From contig NZ_KB908296.1 in NCBI RefSeq assembly GCF_000382425.1, positions 186,001 to 250,000 on the forward strand: a DNA stretch of 64,000 bases, in the 5' to 3' direction. Below, in pieces: positions 52,226 through 61,773 of the stretch. This DNA is from Empedobacter brevis NBRC 14943 = ATCC 43319 (GTDB taxonomy: Bacteria > Bacteroidota > Bacteroidia > Flavobacteriales > Weeksellaceae). The notes beneath the pieces were generated by a model, which was not told the origin of the DNA, did no database searches, and was given only the letters and a program-made list of their open reading frames with translations. Numbering within the stretch: position 1 is the stretch's first letter; each line of letters starts with the position of its first letter. The translations under genes were made by a program, and so were the position numbers.

Positions 52226-52243
52226 ATTTCAAACGTTTGAAAT
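52226..52243 (-). promoter_or_regulatory. 18-bp palindrome upstream of fbp (ATTTCAAACGTTTGAAAT)
   Basis: Perfect inverted repeat with a central CpG (AAACGTTT), the form of LacI/GalR-family operators. It lies near the expected -33 region of a weak GATATTTG -7-like element at 52201-52194. Regulator unknown. Confidence 0.5.
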
Positions 52244-52325
52244 TAATCTAAATACATGAAAACCATCATGCAAATTTATTTTTCATTTTAATTTGATTCG
52301 GTCAAGATATAATTTGTAGTTTGGT

Positions 52326-52333
52326 TATATTTG
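52326..52333 (+). promoter_or_regulatory. -7 element (TATATTTG) of lysC-olsF operon
   Basis: TATATTTG, 35 nt before the aspartate kinase start. TTTG triplets upstream are at unsuitable distances. Confidence 0.5.
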
Positions 52334-52368
52334 CAAGTTAATAAATTGTAAAAAAAGTTTTTATAGAA

Positions 52369-53610
52369 ATGAAAGTTTTCAAATTCGGTGGTGCCTCTGT
52401 AAAAGATGCAGCCGGCGTTAGAAATGTTGCAGAATTGCTGCAATCTGTTGGTTACGAAAATACATGCGTGATCGTTTCTGCTATGGGCAAGACAACAAAT
52501 GCATTGGAAGAAGTAGTCAAACGTTATTTTGAAAAGGACGATTTCGAGAAAACAATTAATGATGTTAAGGAGCAACACATTACTTTAGCAAAAGAATTAT
52601 TTGATAATCCAACAGAAGTTTCGAATGAAATTTCACAGTTTTTTGATGACATTGTATCATTTCTGAGACGAAACAAATCACCGAATTACAGTTATGTATA
52701 TGATCAAATCGTTTGTTGTGGAGAGTTAATCTCGACAAAAATTATCAGTATGTATCTTAATTCGATAAAGATTCACAATGAGTGGTTAGATGTTCGCGAT
52801 TATATCAAAACAGATAATACATACCGCGAAGGAAAAGTAAATTGGACATTGACGGAAGAAAATATCACAAAGCTGCCACAAACAGGCTTATTTATAACAC
52901 AAGGTTTCCTAGGGTCGGATCTTAATTTCTTTACAACGACTTTAGGGCGTGAAGGATCAGATTATTCGGCTGCGATCTTTGCATATTGTTTAAATGCTGA
53001 AAGCATGACCATTTGGAAAGATGTACCGGGTGTTTTAAATGCGGATCCGCGCTATTTTGATAAGGCAGAGTTGTTGCATCACATTTCGTATGAAGAGGCA
53101 ATAGAATTGGCTTATTATGGAGCTTCTGTTATTCACCCGAAAACGTTACAACCTCTTCAACAAAAGAAAATTCCTTTCTTCGTCAAATCATTTATCAATC
53201 CGACAGAAGCAGGAACAGAGGTTGCAAAAGGTCAACCATTAGATCCGAAAGTTCCTTGTTTCATCTTGAAAAGGGATCAGCACTTGGTGCGTTTATCAAG
53301 TAAGGATTTTTCGTTTATTACAGAAGATAAATTGAGCGGTATCTTCAATAAATTGTATGATTATCAAATCAAAGTAAATTTGATGCAGAATTCAGCAATT
53401 TCACTATCTTTATGTTTAGAGGATAAATACAACAACTTAGATAAGTTTGTAGCAGATATGAATGAAGAATTCAAAGTACAGGCAGAAAACAATGTTTTAT
53501 TGTACACAATTCGTCATTTCAATTCCGACTCAGACAAAGTTGTATCAAAAGAAAAAGAGTTATTGCGTCAAACCGTACGCGAAACATTACAAATCGTTGT
53601 AAAAGCTTAA
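52369..53610 (+). CDS. lysC: Aspartate kinase
   Basis: 413-residue monofunctional aspartokinase, first step to lysine, methionine and threonine. N-terminal MKVFKFGGASVKDAAGVRN (ATP/aspartate site), LITVSAMGKTT-type segment read VIVSAMGKTTNAL, FFTTTLGREGSDYSAAIFAYCL (catalytic loop), DVPGVLNADPR. The C-terminal about 130 residues form ACT domains (VRLSSKDFSFITE). The stop codon is directly followed by the ATG of the acyltransferase gene. Confidence 0.93.
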   Translation: MKVFKFGGASVKDAAGVRNVAELLQSVGYENTCVIVSAMGKTTNALEEVVKRYFEKDDFEKTINDVKEQHITLAKELFDNPTEVSNEISQFFDDIVSFLRRNKSPNYSYVYDQIVCCGELISTKIISMYLNSIKIHNEWLDVRDYIKTDNTYREGKVNWTLTEENITKLPQTGLFITQGFLGSDLNFFTTTLGREGSDYSAAIFAYCLNAESMTIWKDVPGVLNADPRYFDKAELLHHISYEEAIELAYYGASVIHPKTLQPLQQKKIPFFVKSFINPTEAGTEVAKGQPLDPKVPCFILKRDQHLVRLSSKDFSFITEDKLSGIFNKLYDYQIKVNLMQNSAISLSLCLEDKYNNLDKFVADMNEEFKVQAENNVLLYTIRHFNSDSDKVVSKEKELLRQTVRETLQIVVKA

Positions 53611-55476
53611 ATGAGTTTAATTACTACACAAGATATCTATTCAGCATCAGGCCTTTCTAAAATTGGAGTTTTAGGAAAACCCGTCGCTTGGGCATTGAAA
53701 AAAATTTTTAGTATAGATCAGCTAAATGATTTATATAACCGGGGAAAACATTTAGAATGTGAACCTTTCTTAGATTATTTAATAGATGACATGGGAGTGG
53801 AGTATGAAATCCACGAAGAAGATTTGAAACGTATTCCAAAAGAAGGTCCGTTTATCCTTATTTCTAATCATCCGTTAGGTGCATTGGATGGAATTATTTT
53901 GATGCATTGCATGTCAAAAATTCGTCCTGATTTTAAGGTAATGGGTAATTTTTTATTGCAAAAAATTAAACCGTTAGATCCTATGATTATTCCGGTTAAC
54001 CCTTTCGAAACACGAAAAGAAGCCTACAATAGTCTTTCGGGAATGCGAGATGCGTTAAAATTATTGAGAGACGGAGGGTGTTTAGGTATTTTTCCGGCAG
54101 GAGAAGTTTCGTACCGCGATGATGAAAGCAGAATTATTGACAGAGAATGGCAGGAGTCAGCAATGAAGTTGATTAAGAAGGCTAAAGTTCCTGTTGTTCC
54201 AATGTTTTTTAGAGCGAGAAATAGCAATATTTTTTACCGGGTGGCAAAACTTCATCCGGATTTCCAAACGGCGATGTTGCCTGCGGAAATGATGAAGAAG
54301 CGAACTCGTCCAATTCAGATTCGGATCGGGAAACCAATCTTACAAAAACAGCAAGACGAACACGAAACAATTCAAGATTATTCAGCTTTTTTGAGAAAGA
54401 AAACCTACATGCTTTCTTCTTATTATAAACAGAAAAGAAGTTTTACAGAGGTTCTGAAAAATCCGACAAATATTGAATTGAAAATTCCGAATTTACCAAG
54501 TTTATCTTCTTCAAATAAAAAGGTTAAACCTGTTATTTCTGAAACATCTTTAGAATTGTTGAAGCAGGACATTATAGAGTTACAAAAAGATGAACAGGCG
54601 TTATTGTTTACCAATAATAATTACGAATGTTTTTTTGCAACCGCTCAGCAAATTCCAAATATTTTAAGAGAAATCGGACGTTTACGTGAAATCACTTTCC
54701 GAGCGATTGGAGAGGGAACAAATGACGAAATTGATTTGGATAGATTTGATAATCATTATCATCATTTGTTTTTATGGGATAAGGAAACAAACAAGATAGT
54801 AGGAGCTTATCGTATGGCAATTGGTTCAGAAGTGTATGAAAAATATGGAATCAACGGGTTTTATGTGAATGAATTATTCAATTTCGATCCGGAAATTCAT
54901 CCTTTCTTTAAAAAATGCATCGAAATGGGACGTGCTTTTGTTTCGGCTGAATATCAACAAAAACCAATGCCGCTGTTCTTGTTGTGGAGAGGGATTGTAC
55001 ATGTTACATTGAGAAATCCAAATCAAAAATTTATTATAGGTGGTGTGAGTATTAGTAATCAGTTTTCTGATTTTTCGAAATCATTGATGATCGAGTTTAT
55101 GAAATCTCATTACTATGATTCAACAGTTGCACAATATGTGAGAGCCAAAAATGAATATAAGGTTAAGCTGAAAGAAGAGGATAAAGAATTTATTTTTGAT
55201 GAGTCTGAAGCGGATTTGAATAAATTTGATAAATTGATTGATGAACTTGAGCCTAATATGTTGCGCTTGCCGGTTTTGATTAAAAAATACATCAAACAGA
55301 ACGCGAAGGTTATTGCGTTTAACGTTGATCCGAAATTTAATGATGCAATAGATGGTTTAATGTACATCAGAGTTTCGGATATTCCCGAGTCGACTGTTCG
55401 TCCTGTTCTGGAAGATATTCAAGCAGAATTAGACCGTAAAATACAATCAGGAAAATTTGATGGGAATCTACTATAA
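53611..55476 (+). CDS. OlsF-like bifunctional acyltransferase
   Basis: 621 residues. The N-terminal half is a PlsC/LPLAT-like domain (ISNHPLGALDG at about residue 87, FPAGEVSYR, VVPMFFRARNSN); the C-terminal half (about 320-600) is a GNAT/OlsB-like N-acyltransferase with EIGRLREITFRAIGEG, YHHLFLWDKETNKIVGAYRMAIG and FKKCIEMGRAFVSAEYQ. This fusion matches OlsF of Flavobacterium and Serratia, which makes ornithine lipids from ornithine. The substrate amino acid here is not shown. The start is at 53611, abutting the upstream stop; the stop codon is in a terminator loop. Confidence 0.82.
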   Translation: MSLITTQDIYSASGLSKIGVLGKPVAWALKKIFSIDQLNDLYNRGKHLECEPFLDYLIDDMGVEYEIHEEDLKRIPKEGPFILISNHPLGALDGIILMHCMSKIRPDFKVMGNFLLQKIKPLDPMIIPVNPFETRKEAYNSLSGMRDALKLLRDGGCLGIFPAGEVSYRDDESRIIDREWQESAMKLIKKAKVPVVPMFFRARNSNIFYRVAKLHPDFQTAMLPAEMMKKRTRPIQIRIGKPILQKQQDEHETIQDYSAFLRKKTYMLSSYYKQKRSFTEVLKNPTNIELKIPNLPSLSSSNKKVKPVISETSLELLKQDIIELQKDEQALLFTNNNYECFFATAQQIPNILREIGRLREITFRAIGEGTNDEIDLDRFDNHYHHLFLWDKETNKIVGAYRMAIGSEVYEKYGINGFYVNELFNFDPEIHPFFKKCIEMGRAFVSAEYQQKPMPLFLLWRGIVHVTLRNPNQKFIIGGVSISNQFSDFSKSLMIEFMKSHYYDSTVAQYVRAKNEYKVKLKEEDKEFIFDESEADLNKFDKLIDELEPNMLRLPVLIKKYIKQNAKVIAFNVDPKFNDAIDGLMYIRVSDIPESTVRPVLEDIQAELDRKIQSGKFDGNLL

Positions 55477-55491
55477 GATTCCCATTTTTTT
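55460..55491 (+). terminator. Terminator overlapping the end of the OlsF-like gene
   Basis: 10-bp perfect stem ATGGGAATCT/AGATTCCCAT with a 6-nt loop and seven Ts. The gene's stop codon (55474-55476) lies in the loop and the last codons form the stem. Confidence 0.8.
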
Positions 55492-55577
55492 ATATATATT
55501 CATTTGAAATTTTATTTATGCGTGTTTAGTTAGATAAAATTGTTCATTTGACTTGTGTATAAAATTATTCTAAATCC

Positions 55578-56249
55578 ATGAAAGGACTAATTTCTATAGT
55601 ATTCTTATCAGTTTTAATTATTCATTTAAATTGTTATTCAAAAGCCACAAAAAACAATACAACAGAAAGGAAATATATATTTTTTCTACACAACAAATTT
55701 TTAGAAGAGAATCCGGATGGAACTTATGAGTCAAACTATGGAGTGAAAGCAGAGTACTCAAAGATTTTAGAATCGTTTAGGAAAGATGGTTTTGTGGTGA
55801 TTAGTGAAAAGCGAAAATCAAAGACAAATTGGATTGAATATGCACAAAAAGTTAAAATTCAGGTTGATAGTTTAATTTCACAAGGTGTAAAACCGAATCA
55901 TATCACAATAATAGGGACTTCTAAAGGCGGTTATATTGCTCAATATGTTTCTACTATAGCAAAAGAACCTAATCTGAATTTTGTTTTTATTGGAGCTTAT
56001 CAAAATTCTGATATTGAAGATACTCCAGAAATAGAGTTCTGTGGAAATATTTTGAATATTTATGAGAAATCAGATGAATATGGAGTTTCCGCAATAAGAA
56101 GAAAAGAATTGTCTAAACTTCCGGTTCCACACTTTAGAGAAATTGAATTAAACAATGGACTAAAACATGGCTTTTTATACATTGCTTCTGATGAATGGAT
56201 TAAACCATGTAAAATGTGGGCAAATGGGAATTATGAACTAAAACCATAA
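55578..56249 (+). CDS. Alpha/beta hydrolase-like secreted protein
   Basis: 223 residues with an N-terminal hydrophobic segment (ISIVFLSVLIIHLNC, possible lipobox HLNC at residue 19), the nucleophile elbow GTSKGGYIAQ (GxSxG), a strand NFVFIGAY, and a candidate catalytic His in LKHGFLY near the C-terminus. Family pattern supports a serine hydrolase anchored outside the cytoplasm; the substrate is unknown. Preceded by an AT-rich gap and followed by a palindromic terminator. Confidence 0.7.
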   Translation: MKGLISIVFLSVLIIHLNCYSKATKNNTTERKYIFFLHNKFLEENPDGTYESNYGVKAEYSKILESFRKDGFVVISEKRKSKTNWIEYAQKVKIQVDSLISQGVKPNHITIIGTSKGGYIAQYVSTIAKEPNLNFVFIGAYQNSDIEDTPEIEFCGNILNIYEKSDEYGVSAIRRKELSKLPVPHFREIELNNGLKHGFLYIASDEWIKPCKMWANGNYELKP

Positions 56250-56251
56250 AA

Positions 56252-56280
56252 AAATGCGTTTAACTTAGTTAAACGCATTT
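56252..56280. terminator. Bidirectional terminator between hydrolase and small lipoprotein
   Basis: 14-bp perfect stem AAATGCGTTTAACT/AGTTAAACGCATTT around a single central T. Lies between convergent genes; T content is modest. Confidence 0.7.
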
Positions 56281-56300
56281 ATATTTTAGCTTCGCTTGAA

Positions 56301-56519
56301 TTATTTAGCTACTGCTGTAGAGTCAGCTGCTGGAGCTACTGCTGTAGAATCAGCTGTTGGAGCTACTGCTGTAGAATCAACTACTGCAGAATCAACTACT
56401 GCTGTTGCAGAATCTGTAGCTGGTGCTTCTTCTACTGGTGCTTCTTCAGTTTTCTCTCCACAAGATACTGCTCCTAATGATAAAGCTGCTACTGCAACTA
56501 CTGCGAAAAATTTTTTCAT
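56301..56519 (-). CDS. Small repeat-containing lipoprotein (paralogue of the 7.9-kb gene)
   Basis: 72-residue lipoprotein with the same signal peptide and lipobox (LSLGAVSC) as the gene at 7881, identical in DNA over the first 70 nt, then an acidic/Pro linker (EEAPVEEAPA) and repeats VVDSAVVDSTAV, VAPTADSTAV, VAPAADSTAV. Ser/Thr/Ala-rich, low-complexity, Pro-rich, likely unfolded. Function unknown. A TAACTTTG element (minus, 56571-56564) is a candidate -7 box, 45 nt before the start. Confidence 0.72.
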   Translation of the reverse strand: MKKFFAVVAVAALSLGAVSCGEKTEEAPVEEAPATDSATAVVDSAVVDSTAVAPTADSTAVAPAADSTAVAK

Positions 56520-56756
56520 TTTTTTAATTTTAATCGTTTAAACAAATTTGTTATTTGATGAATCAAAGTTAAGATGGATTTGACCTAATGTGATAAAAAA
56601 CTATTGTAATTATTTTGTAAAACAATTTCTGTTTTACAAAAAACATGATATCAGTTGTTTATGTGCTTTAGTTTTCCGAAATTATAAAATTGTCTACATA
56701 AAAAAATCCTCAAAAATGATAGATTTGAGGATGAATTCTTATCTCTATACAAGGTG

Positions 56757-58058
56757 TTATTTCATAACTTGTGCTTCTAATTTGAATTTTTCGATTTTAG
56801 TTGAAATTAAATCTAATCTCAAATTATGGATACTTCCGATATGTGAAGTCTGAAATTCTTTGTGTGGAATATATGTACCGTTTTCAACAGATAAACCAAC
56901 TTCTTTATAGGCATCACGGAAAGGAGTTCCATTTTTAATCGCTTCGTTGATATTTTCCACGGTATAAATAGGGTCATATTTTTCCTGATTTATATAATTA
57001 TCTTTGATTTGAAGTTGTGGAATTGCAAATGTTAAAATATCAATGATGTTGTCAAACTGCATCATGGGTTCGAATAAAATTTCTTTCAAAATTTGATAAT
57101 CACGATGATATCCGCTAGGCAGGTTGTTAATTGTCATGGTGATGTCATTTGGTAAAGCCTGAATTCGGTTACAATGTGCACGAGTCAATTCAAAAACATC
57201 CGGATTCTTCTTGTGAGGCATAATAGATGAGCCGGTTGTCATTTCGTTGGGCAATTTTACAAAAGCCAAATCTTGAGAATTGTATAAAACCAAATCATAA
57301 GACATTTTAGACAATGTTCCGCAAATCATAGCCAATGCAGTGGCAACAGATTTTTCTGTTTTTCCACGTAGCATTTGTGCACCGACAGAAGAAACTAACA
57401 TTTCAGAAAAACCTAATTCTTGTGTTGTTTGTAAACGATCAATAGGGAAGCTCGTTCCAAAACCGGCTCCCGAACCTAAAGGGTTTTGGTCGGCAATTTT
57501 ATAGGCAGCTTCAAAAAAATATAAATCTGTTAATAAACTTTCGGCATATGCAGAAAACCATAGGCCAAAACTGCTTGGCATTGCTGCCTGAAAATGTGTG
57601 TACCCCGGTAATAAATGGTTTTTGAATTCGTCTGCTTTTTGTAAGAATACCTCAATTAAATTGATTATTTTTTCTGTTGTTTGTTTTAAATACTCTTTTT
57701 CAAAAAGTTGTATTGCAACTAAAACTTGATCATTTCTGGAGCGCGCAACGTGGATTTTTTTTCCTGCATCTCCGGTTCTTTCAATTAAGAAAGCTTCAAT
57801 TTTTGAATGGATATCTTCGTAGCTTTCGTCTATTTCGAAATTATTTTCAGCAATTAAAACCAAGACTTCATCCAATGCATTTTGCAAAGCATGATTCTCT
57901 TCATTTGTAATCAAACCCGCTTTTGCCAGCATGTTCGCTTGCGCTTTTGATGCCAACGCATCATATTTTGCGAGATGAGCATCTAATTCTCTGTCTTTCC
58001 CAACAGTAAATTTTTCGATTTTATCATGAATGGTAAAACCTTTGTCCCAAAGTTTCAT
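56757..58058 (-). CDS. argH: Argininosuccinate lyase
   Basis: 433-residue fumarase/aspartase-superfamily lyase releasing fumarate and arginine. Begins MKLWDKGF; has EDIHSKIEAFLIERTGDAGKKIHVARSRNDQV, LPGYTHFQAAMPSSFGLWFSA, and the signature GSSIMPHKKNPDVFE with the catalytic Ser loop. No other arginine genes are nearby. The length is a little short compared with about 460 in E. coli, chiefly at the C-terminus. Confidence 0.92.
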   Translation of the reverse strand: MKLWDKGFTIHDKIEKFTVGKDRELDAHLAKYDALASKAQANMLAKAGLITNEENHALQNALDEVLVLIAENNFEIDESYEDIHSKIEAFLIERTGDAGKKIHVARSRNDQVLVAIQLFEKEYLKQTTEKIINLIEVFLQKADEFKNHLLPGYTHFQAAMPSSFGLWFSAYAESLLTDLYFFEAAYKIADQNPLGSGAGFGTSFPIDRLQTTQELGFSEMLVSSVGAQMLRGKTEKSVATALAMICGTLSKMSYDLVLYNSQDLAFVKLPNEMTTGSSIMPHKKNPDVFELTRAHCNRIQALPNDITMTINNLPSGYHRDYQILKEILFEPMMQFDNIIDILTFAIPQLQIKDNYINQEKYDPIYTVENINEAIKNGTPFRDAYKEVGLSVENGTYIPHKEFQTSHIGSIHNLRLDLISTKIEKFKLEAQVMK

Positions 58059-58781
58059 ATTTATAATAATGAATTAAGGGCGCAAAGGTAATAAAAACTT
58101 GTATAATATTGCATTAAAACTGTATAATTATTAATATTGTTTAATATTTATTCATTTTGAATAATATGAATTGATTTTAAAGATTGATTAGACGATTGAT
58201 ATCATTTTTAAAGATTGATTATTGAATAGTTATTAAATTTTAGATATAATTCAATTTCGTAAAAAAAAGATACAAAAATTGTGAAGTTGATATTTTGAGA
58301 AGCCTTAAATTTTTAACTTCTGTTTTTTTACGTTTAAAACCTTGTTAAAGTGAAATTTACACCTTTTTTATAATAATTCTAAATTATTAAAATATAACTA
58401 AAATATATCATTCTTTGATGAAAAATCATTACTATAAACGTAATTTTGTGTGCCAATTTATAAATAAATACAGGTTTGTTTAGACGATTGACAACATGGA
58501 AATTTAAATATTGATATGGTTTTTAAACGTTTTTGTTTTTGATTTACTGATAGTTAATGTTTAAAAGTTGCCTCGAAGAAAAATTAAATACTTAGTTTGT
58601 ATTCTGATAACAGTGGTTACCTATGCCAAAAATGGTTTTCGATGAAAAAAATTTGTAGTATAAGATGTGACGATACAACGAAGTAGTATAAGTATATAGT
58701 TCATTTTGATTGATTAAAATTAAGTGTAAGTAGCTTGGTTTTAAACAATCTTTAATATTAAAAAAGAAAAGATAAATAATT
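58059..58781. other. Long AT-rich intergenic region upstream of acnB
   Basis: About 720 bases with no gene seen. It holds a 16-nt direct repeat TTTTAAAGATTGATTA (58175-58190 and 58206-58221, 31 bp apart), an 11-nt repeat TAGACGATTGA (58189-58199 and 58481-58491), and a weak hairpin with T-tract near 58298-58330. Likely regulatory, for argH and acnB. Confidence 0.5.
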
Positions 58782-61544
58782 ATGAGTCTTTACCAAGAGT
58801 ATCTTAACGAAATTGAAGAAAGAAAAGGTCAAGGTTTACATCCAAAACCAATTGATGGTGCAGAATTACTAAGTGAAATCATTAATCAAATTAAAGATGT
58901 TAACAACGAATACCGAGAGGATTCTGTTAAATTCTTTATCTATAACACATTGCCGGGAACAACTTCTGCTGCAGGTGTAAAAGCAAAATTTTTAAAAGAA
59001 ATTATTTTAGGAGAAGCGGAAGTTGCTGAAATTACACCAACTTATGCATTCGAATTATTATCTCACATGAAAGGAGGACCATCTATCGAGGTTCTTTTAG
59101 ACTTGGCTTTAGGAAACGACGAAGCAATTGCTAAACAAGCTGCGGAAGTTCTTAAAACACAAGTTTTCTTGTATGATGCAGATACAGCGCGTTTAGCGGA
59201 TGCTTTCAAAGCAGGAAATGCAATCGCAAAAGATATTTTAGAAAGTTATGCAAAAGCAGAATTCTTTACAGAATTACCTGCTGTTGCAGAAGAAATAAAA
59301 GTTGTGACTTACATTGCTGCTGAAGGTGATATTTCGACAGATTTACTATCTCCGGGTAACCAAGCACACTCTCGTTCTGATAGAGAATTGCATGGTCAAT
59401 GTATGATTACGCCAGCTGCTCAAGCTGAAATCAAAGCTTTACAAGCGCAACACCCAGATGCCTCTGTGATGTTAATCGCTGAAAAAGGTACAATGGGAGT
59501 TGGTTCTTCTCGTATGTCAGGTGTTAACAACGTGGCGCTATGGACAGGAAAACAAGCGTCTCCTTATGTTCCTTTTGTAAATATCGCTCCAATTGTTGCA
59601 GGTACTAACGGAATTTCTCCAATTTTCTTAACAACAGTAGATGTTACAGGTGGTATTGGGATCGATTTGAAAAACTGGAAAAAACAAGTAGATGCAAACG
59701 GAGAAGTTGTTCGTAACGAAGCTGGAGATCCGGTTTTAGAAGAAGTTTATTCAGTTGCTACAGGTACTGTTTTAACAATCAATACAAAAACTCAAAAATT
59801 ATACAACGGAGACCAAGAGTTAATAGATATTTCAAGATCATTGACTCCTCAAAAAATGGAATTTATCAAAGCAGGTGGTTCTTATGCGATTGTTTTTGGT
59901 AAAAAAATTCAAACATTTGCTGCTCAAACTTTGGGTATCGAAGCTCCTTTAGTTTTCGCTCCTTCAAAAGAGATCTCAAATGATGGTCAAGGTTTAACTG
60001 CTGTTGAGAAAATCTTCAATAACAATGCAGTTGGATCTACTCCGGGAAAAGTTTTACATGCGGGTTCTGACGTTCGTGTTAAAGTAAATATTGTAGGTTC
60101 TCAGGATACAACAGGTTTGATGACGTCGCAGGAGTTAGAAGCTATGGCTGCTACAGTTATCGCTCCTACAGTGGATGGAGCTTACCAATCAGGATGTCAT
60201 ACAGCTTCAGTTTGGGACAAAAAAGCGCAAGCTAACATTCCGAAATTGATGAAATTTATGAATGACTTCGGTGTAATTACTGCACGTGACCCTAAGGGTG
60301 AATACCATGCAATGACTGACGTTATTCACAAAGTATTAAATGATATTACGATTGACGAATGGGCTATCATCATTGGTGGTGATTCACACACGCGTATGTC
60401 TAAAGGTGTTGCTTTTGGTGCCGATTCAGGAACGGTAGCTCTGGCTTTGGCAACTGGTGAAGCATCTATGCCAATTCCGGAATCTGTAAAGGTTACTTTC
60501 AAGGGAGAGATGAAACAACACATGGATTTCCGTGATGTGGTTCACGCTACTCAAGCACAAATGTTGAAACAATTTGATGGTGAAAACGTCTTCCAAGGTC
60601 GTATAATTGAGGTGCATATCGGAACGTTATTAGCGGATCAAGCGTTTACGTTTACTGACTGGACTGCAGAGATGAAAGCGAAAGCATCTATCTGTATTTC
60701 TCAAGATGACACCTTAATCCAATCGTTAGAAATTGCTAAATCTCGTATTCAAATTATGATCGAGAAAGGGATGGATAATAAAAACCAAGTGTTACAAGGA
60801 TTAATTGATAAAGCAAACAAACGTATCGAAGAAATTAAGTCTGGCGAAAAACCAGCTTTAACACCTGATGCAAATGCTAAGTACTATGCAGAAGTTGTGA
60901 TTGACTTAGATATCATTGAAGAGCCAATGATTGCCGATCCGGATGTTAACAATGTAGATGTCTCTAAACGTTATACACACGATACAATTCGTGACCTGAC
61001 TTATTATGGAGGAGATAAGCATGTAGATTTAGGGTTCGTAGGATCTTGTATGGTACACAAAGACGATTTAAAAATTGTTTCTCAAATGTTGCGTAATGTA
61101 GAAAAAGCAAATGGGAAAGTTGAGTTCAAAGCTCCTTTAGTAGTCGCAGCTCCTACATATAACATCATCGATGAATTAAAAGCGGAAGGAGATTGGGAAA
61201 TGTTACAAAAATACTCAGGATTTGAGTTTAGTGATTTATTACCAAAATCTACAGCTCGTACGGAATATGAAAATATTATGTACTTAGAGCGTCCTGGTTG
61301 TAACTTATGTATGGGTAATCAGGAGAAAGCTGAAAAAGGAGATACTGTAATGGCTACGTCAACTCGTTTATTCCAAGGGCGTGTGGTTGAAGATAGAGAT
61401 GGTAAAAAAGGTGAATCTTTATTAGCGTCTACTCCCGTTGTTGTGTTGTCTGCTATTTTAGGTCGTATTCCAAGTATAGAAGAGTACAAAGCGGCTGTAG
61501 AAGGGATTAACTTAACGAAGTTTAAACCAATTTCTATGAATTAA
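58782..61544 (+). CDS. acnB: Aconitate hydratase B (bifunctional with 2-methylisocitrate dehydratase)
   Basis: 920-residue AcnB-type aconitase: citrate to isocitrate in the TCA cycle, and 2-methyl-cis-aconitate hydration in the methylcitrate cycle. N-terminal HEAT-like region (about residues 1-160), swivel domain (GTMGVGSSRMSGVNNVA), then VDGAYQSGCHTASVWDKKA, IGGDSHTRMSKG, and a C-terminal RPGCNLCMGNQEK carrying two cluster-ligating cysteines. Length is standard. A strong terminator follows. An AcnA-type aconitase gene is next in the same direction. Confidence 0.95.
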   Translation: MSLYQEYLNEIEERKGQGLHPKPIDGAELLSEIINQIKDVNNEYREDSVKFFIYNTLPGTTSAAGVKAKFLKEIILGEAEVAEITPTYAFELLSHMKGGPSIEVLLDLALGNDEAIAKQAAEVLKTQVFLYDADTARLADAFKAGNAIAKDILESYAKAEFFTELPAVAEEIKVVTYIAAEGDISTDLLSPGNQAHSRSDRELHGQCMITPAAQAEIKALQAQHPDASVMLIAEKGTMGVGSSRMSGVNNVALWTGKQASPYVPFVNIAPIVAGTNGISPIFLTTVDVTGGIGIDLKNWKKQVDANGEVVRNEAGDPVLEEVYSVATGTVLTINTKTQKLYNGDQELIDISRSLTPQKMEFIKAGGSYAIVFGKKIQTFAAQTLGIEAPLVFAPSKEISNDGQGLTAVEKIFNNNAVGSTPGKVLHAGSDVRVKVNIVGSQDTTGLMTSQELEAMAATVIAPTVDGAYQSGCHTASVWDKKAQANIPKLMKFMNDFGVITARDPKGEYHAMTDVIHKVLNDITIDEWAIIIGGDSHTRMSKGVAFGADSGTVALALATGEASMPIPESVKVTFKGEMKQHMDFRDVVHATQAQMLKQFDGENVFQGRIIEVHIGTLLADQAFTFTDWTAEMKAKASICISQDDTLIQSLEIAKSRIQIMIEKGMDNKNQVLQGLIDKANKRIEEIKSGEKPALTPDANAKYYAEVVIDLDIIEEPMIADPDVNNVDVSKRYTHDTIRDLTYYGGDKHVDLGFVGSCMVHKDDLKIVSQMLRNVEKANGKVEFKAPLVVAAPTYNIIDELKAEGDWEMLQKYSGFEFSDLLPKSTARTEYENIMYLERPGCNLCMGNQEKAEKGDTVMATSTRLFQGRVVEDRDGKKGESLLASTPVVVLSAILGRIPSIEEYKAAVEGINLTKFKPISMN

Positions 61545-61585
61545 TTCGTCCGCATTTTCACTGCAAAACGTATTGATATAAATTT

Positions 61586-61624
61586 AAACCGAGACTATCG
61601 TTCACCGATAGTCTCGGTTTTTTT
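61586..61624 (+). terminator. Terminator after acnB
   Basis: 15-bp perfect stem AAACCGAGACTATCG/CGATAGTCTCGGTTT with a 5-nt loop and seven Ts. Confidence 0.9.
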
Positions 61625-61773
61625 ATAGACTTTTTATATGGTTGTTTAAAAACAAGTTAGAATTGATTTAAATAAGATTATTGATTGTTTAAGAGGTGTT
61701 AATTAATAAATAATTCAGTATATTGGGGTATGTTTTTTGATGAATTTAAACCAATAAAATAAAAACAGTAATT

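Noticed and set aside
56590-56853. 87-codon plus-strand reading frame after the second small lipoprotein
   Set aside because: Its last third overlaps the argH 3' end on the other strand and it is Cys/Tyr/Asn-rich with an unlikely protein composition; treated as a chance frame.
58298-58330. Hairpin-like AGAAG...CTTCT followed by seven Ts upstream of acnB, possible small-RNA terminator
   Set aside because: Only a 5-bp outer stem with a loose AT inner part and no identifiable upstream promoter, so not called as a terminator.
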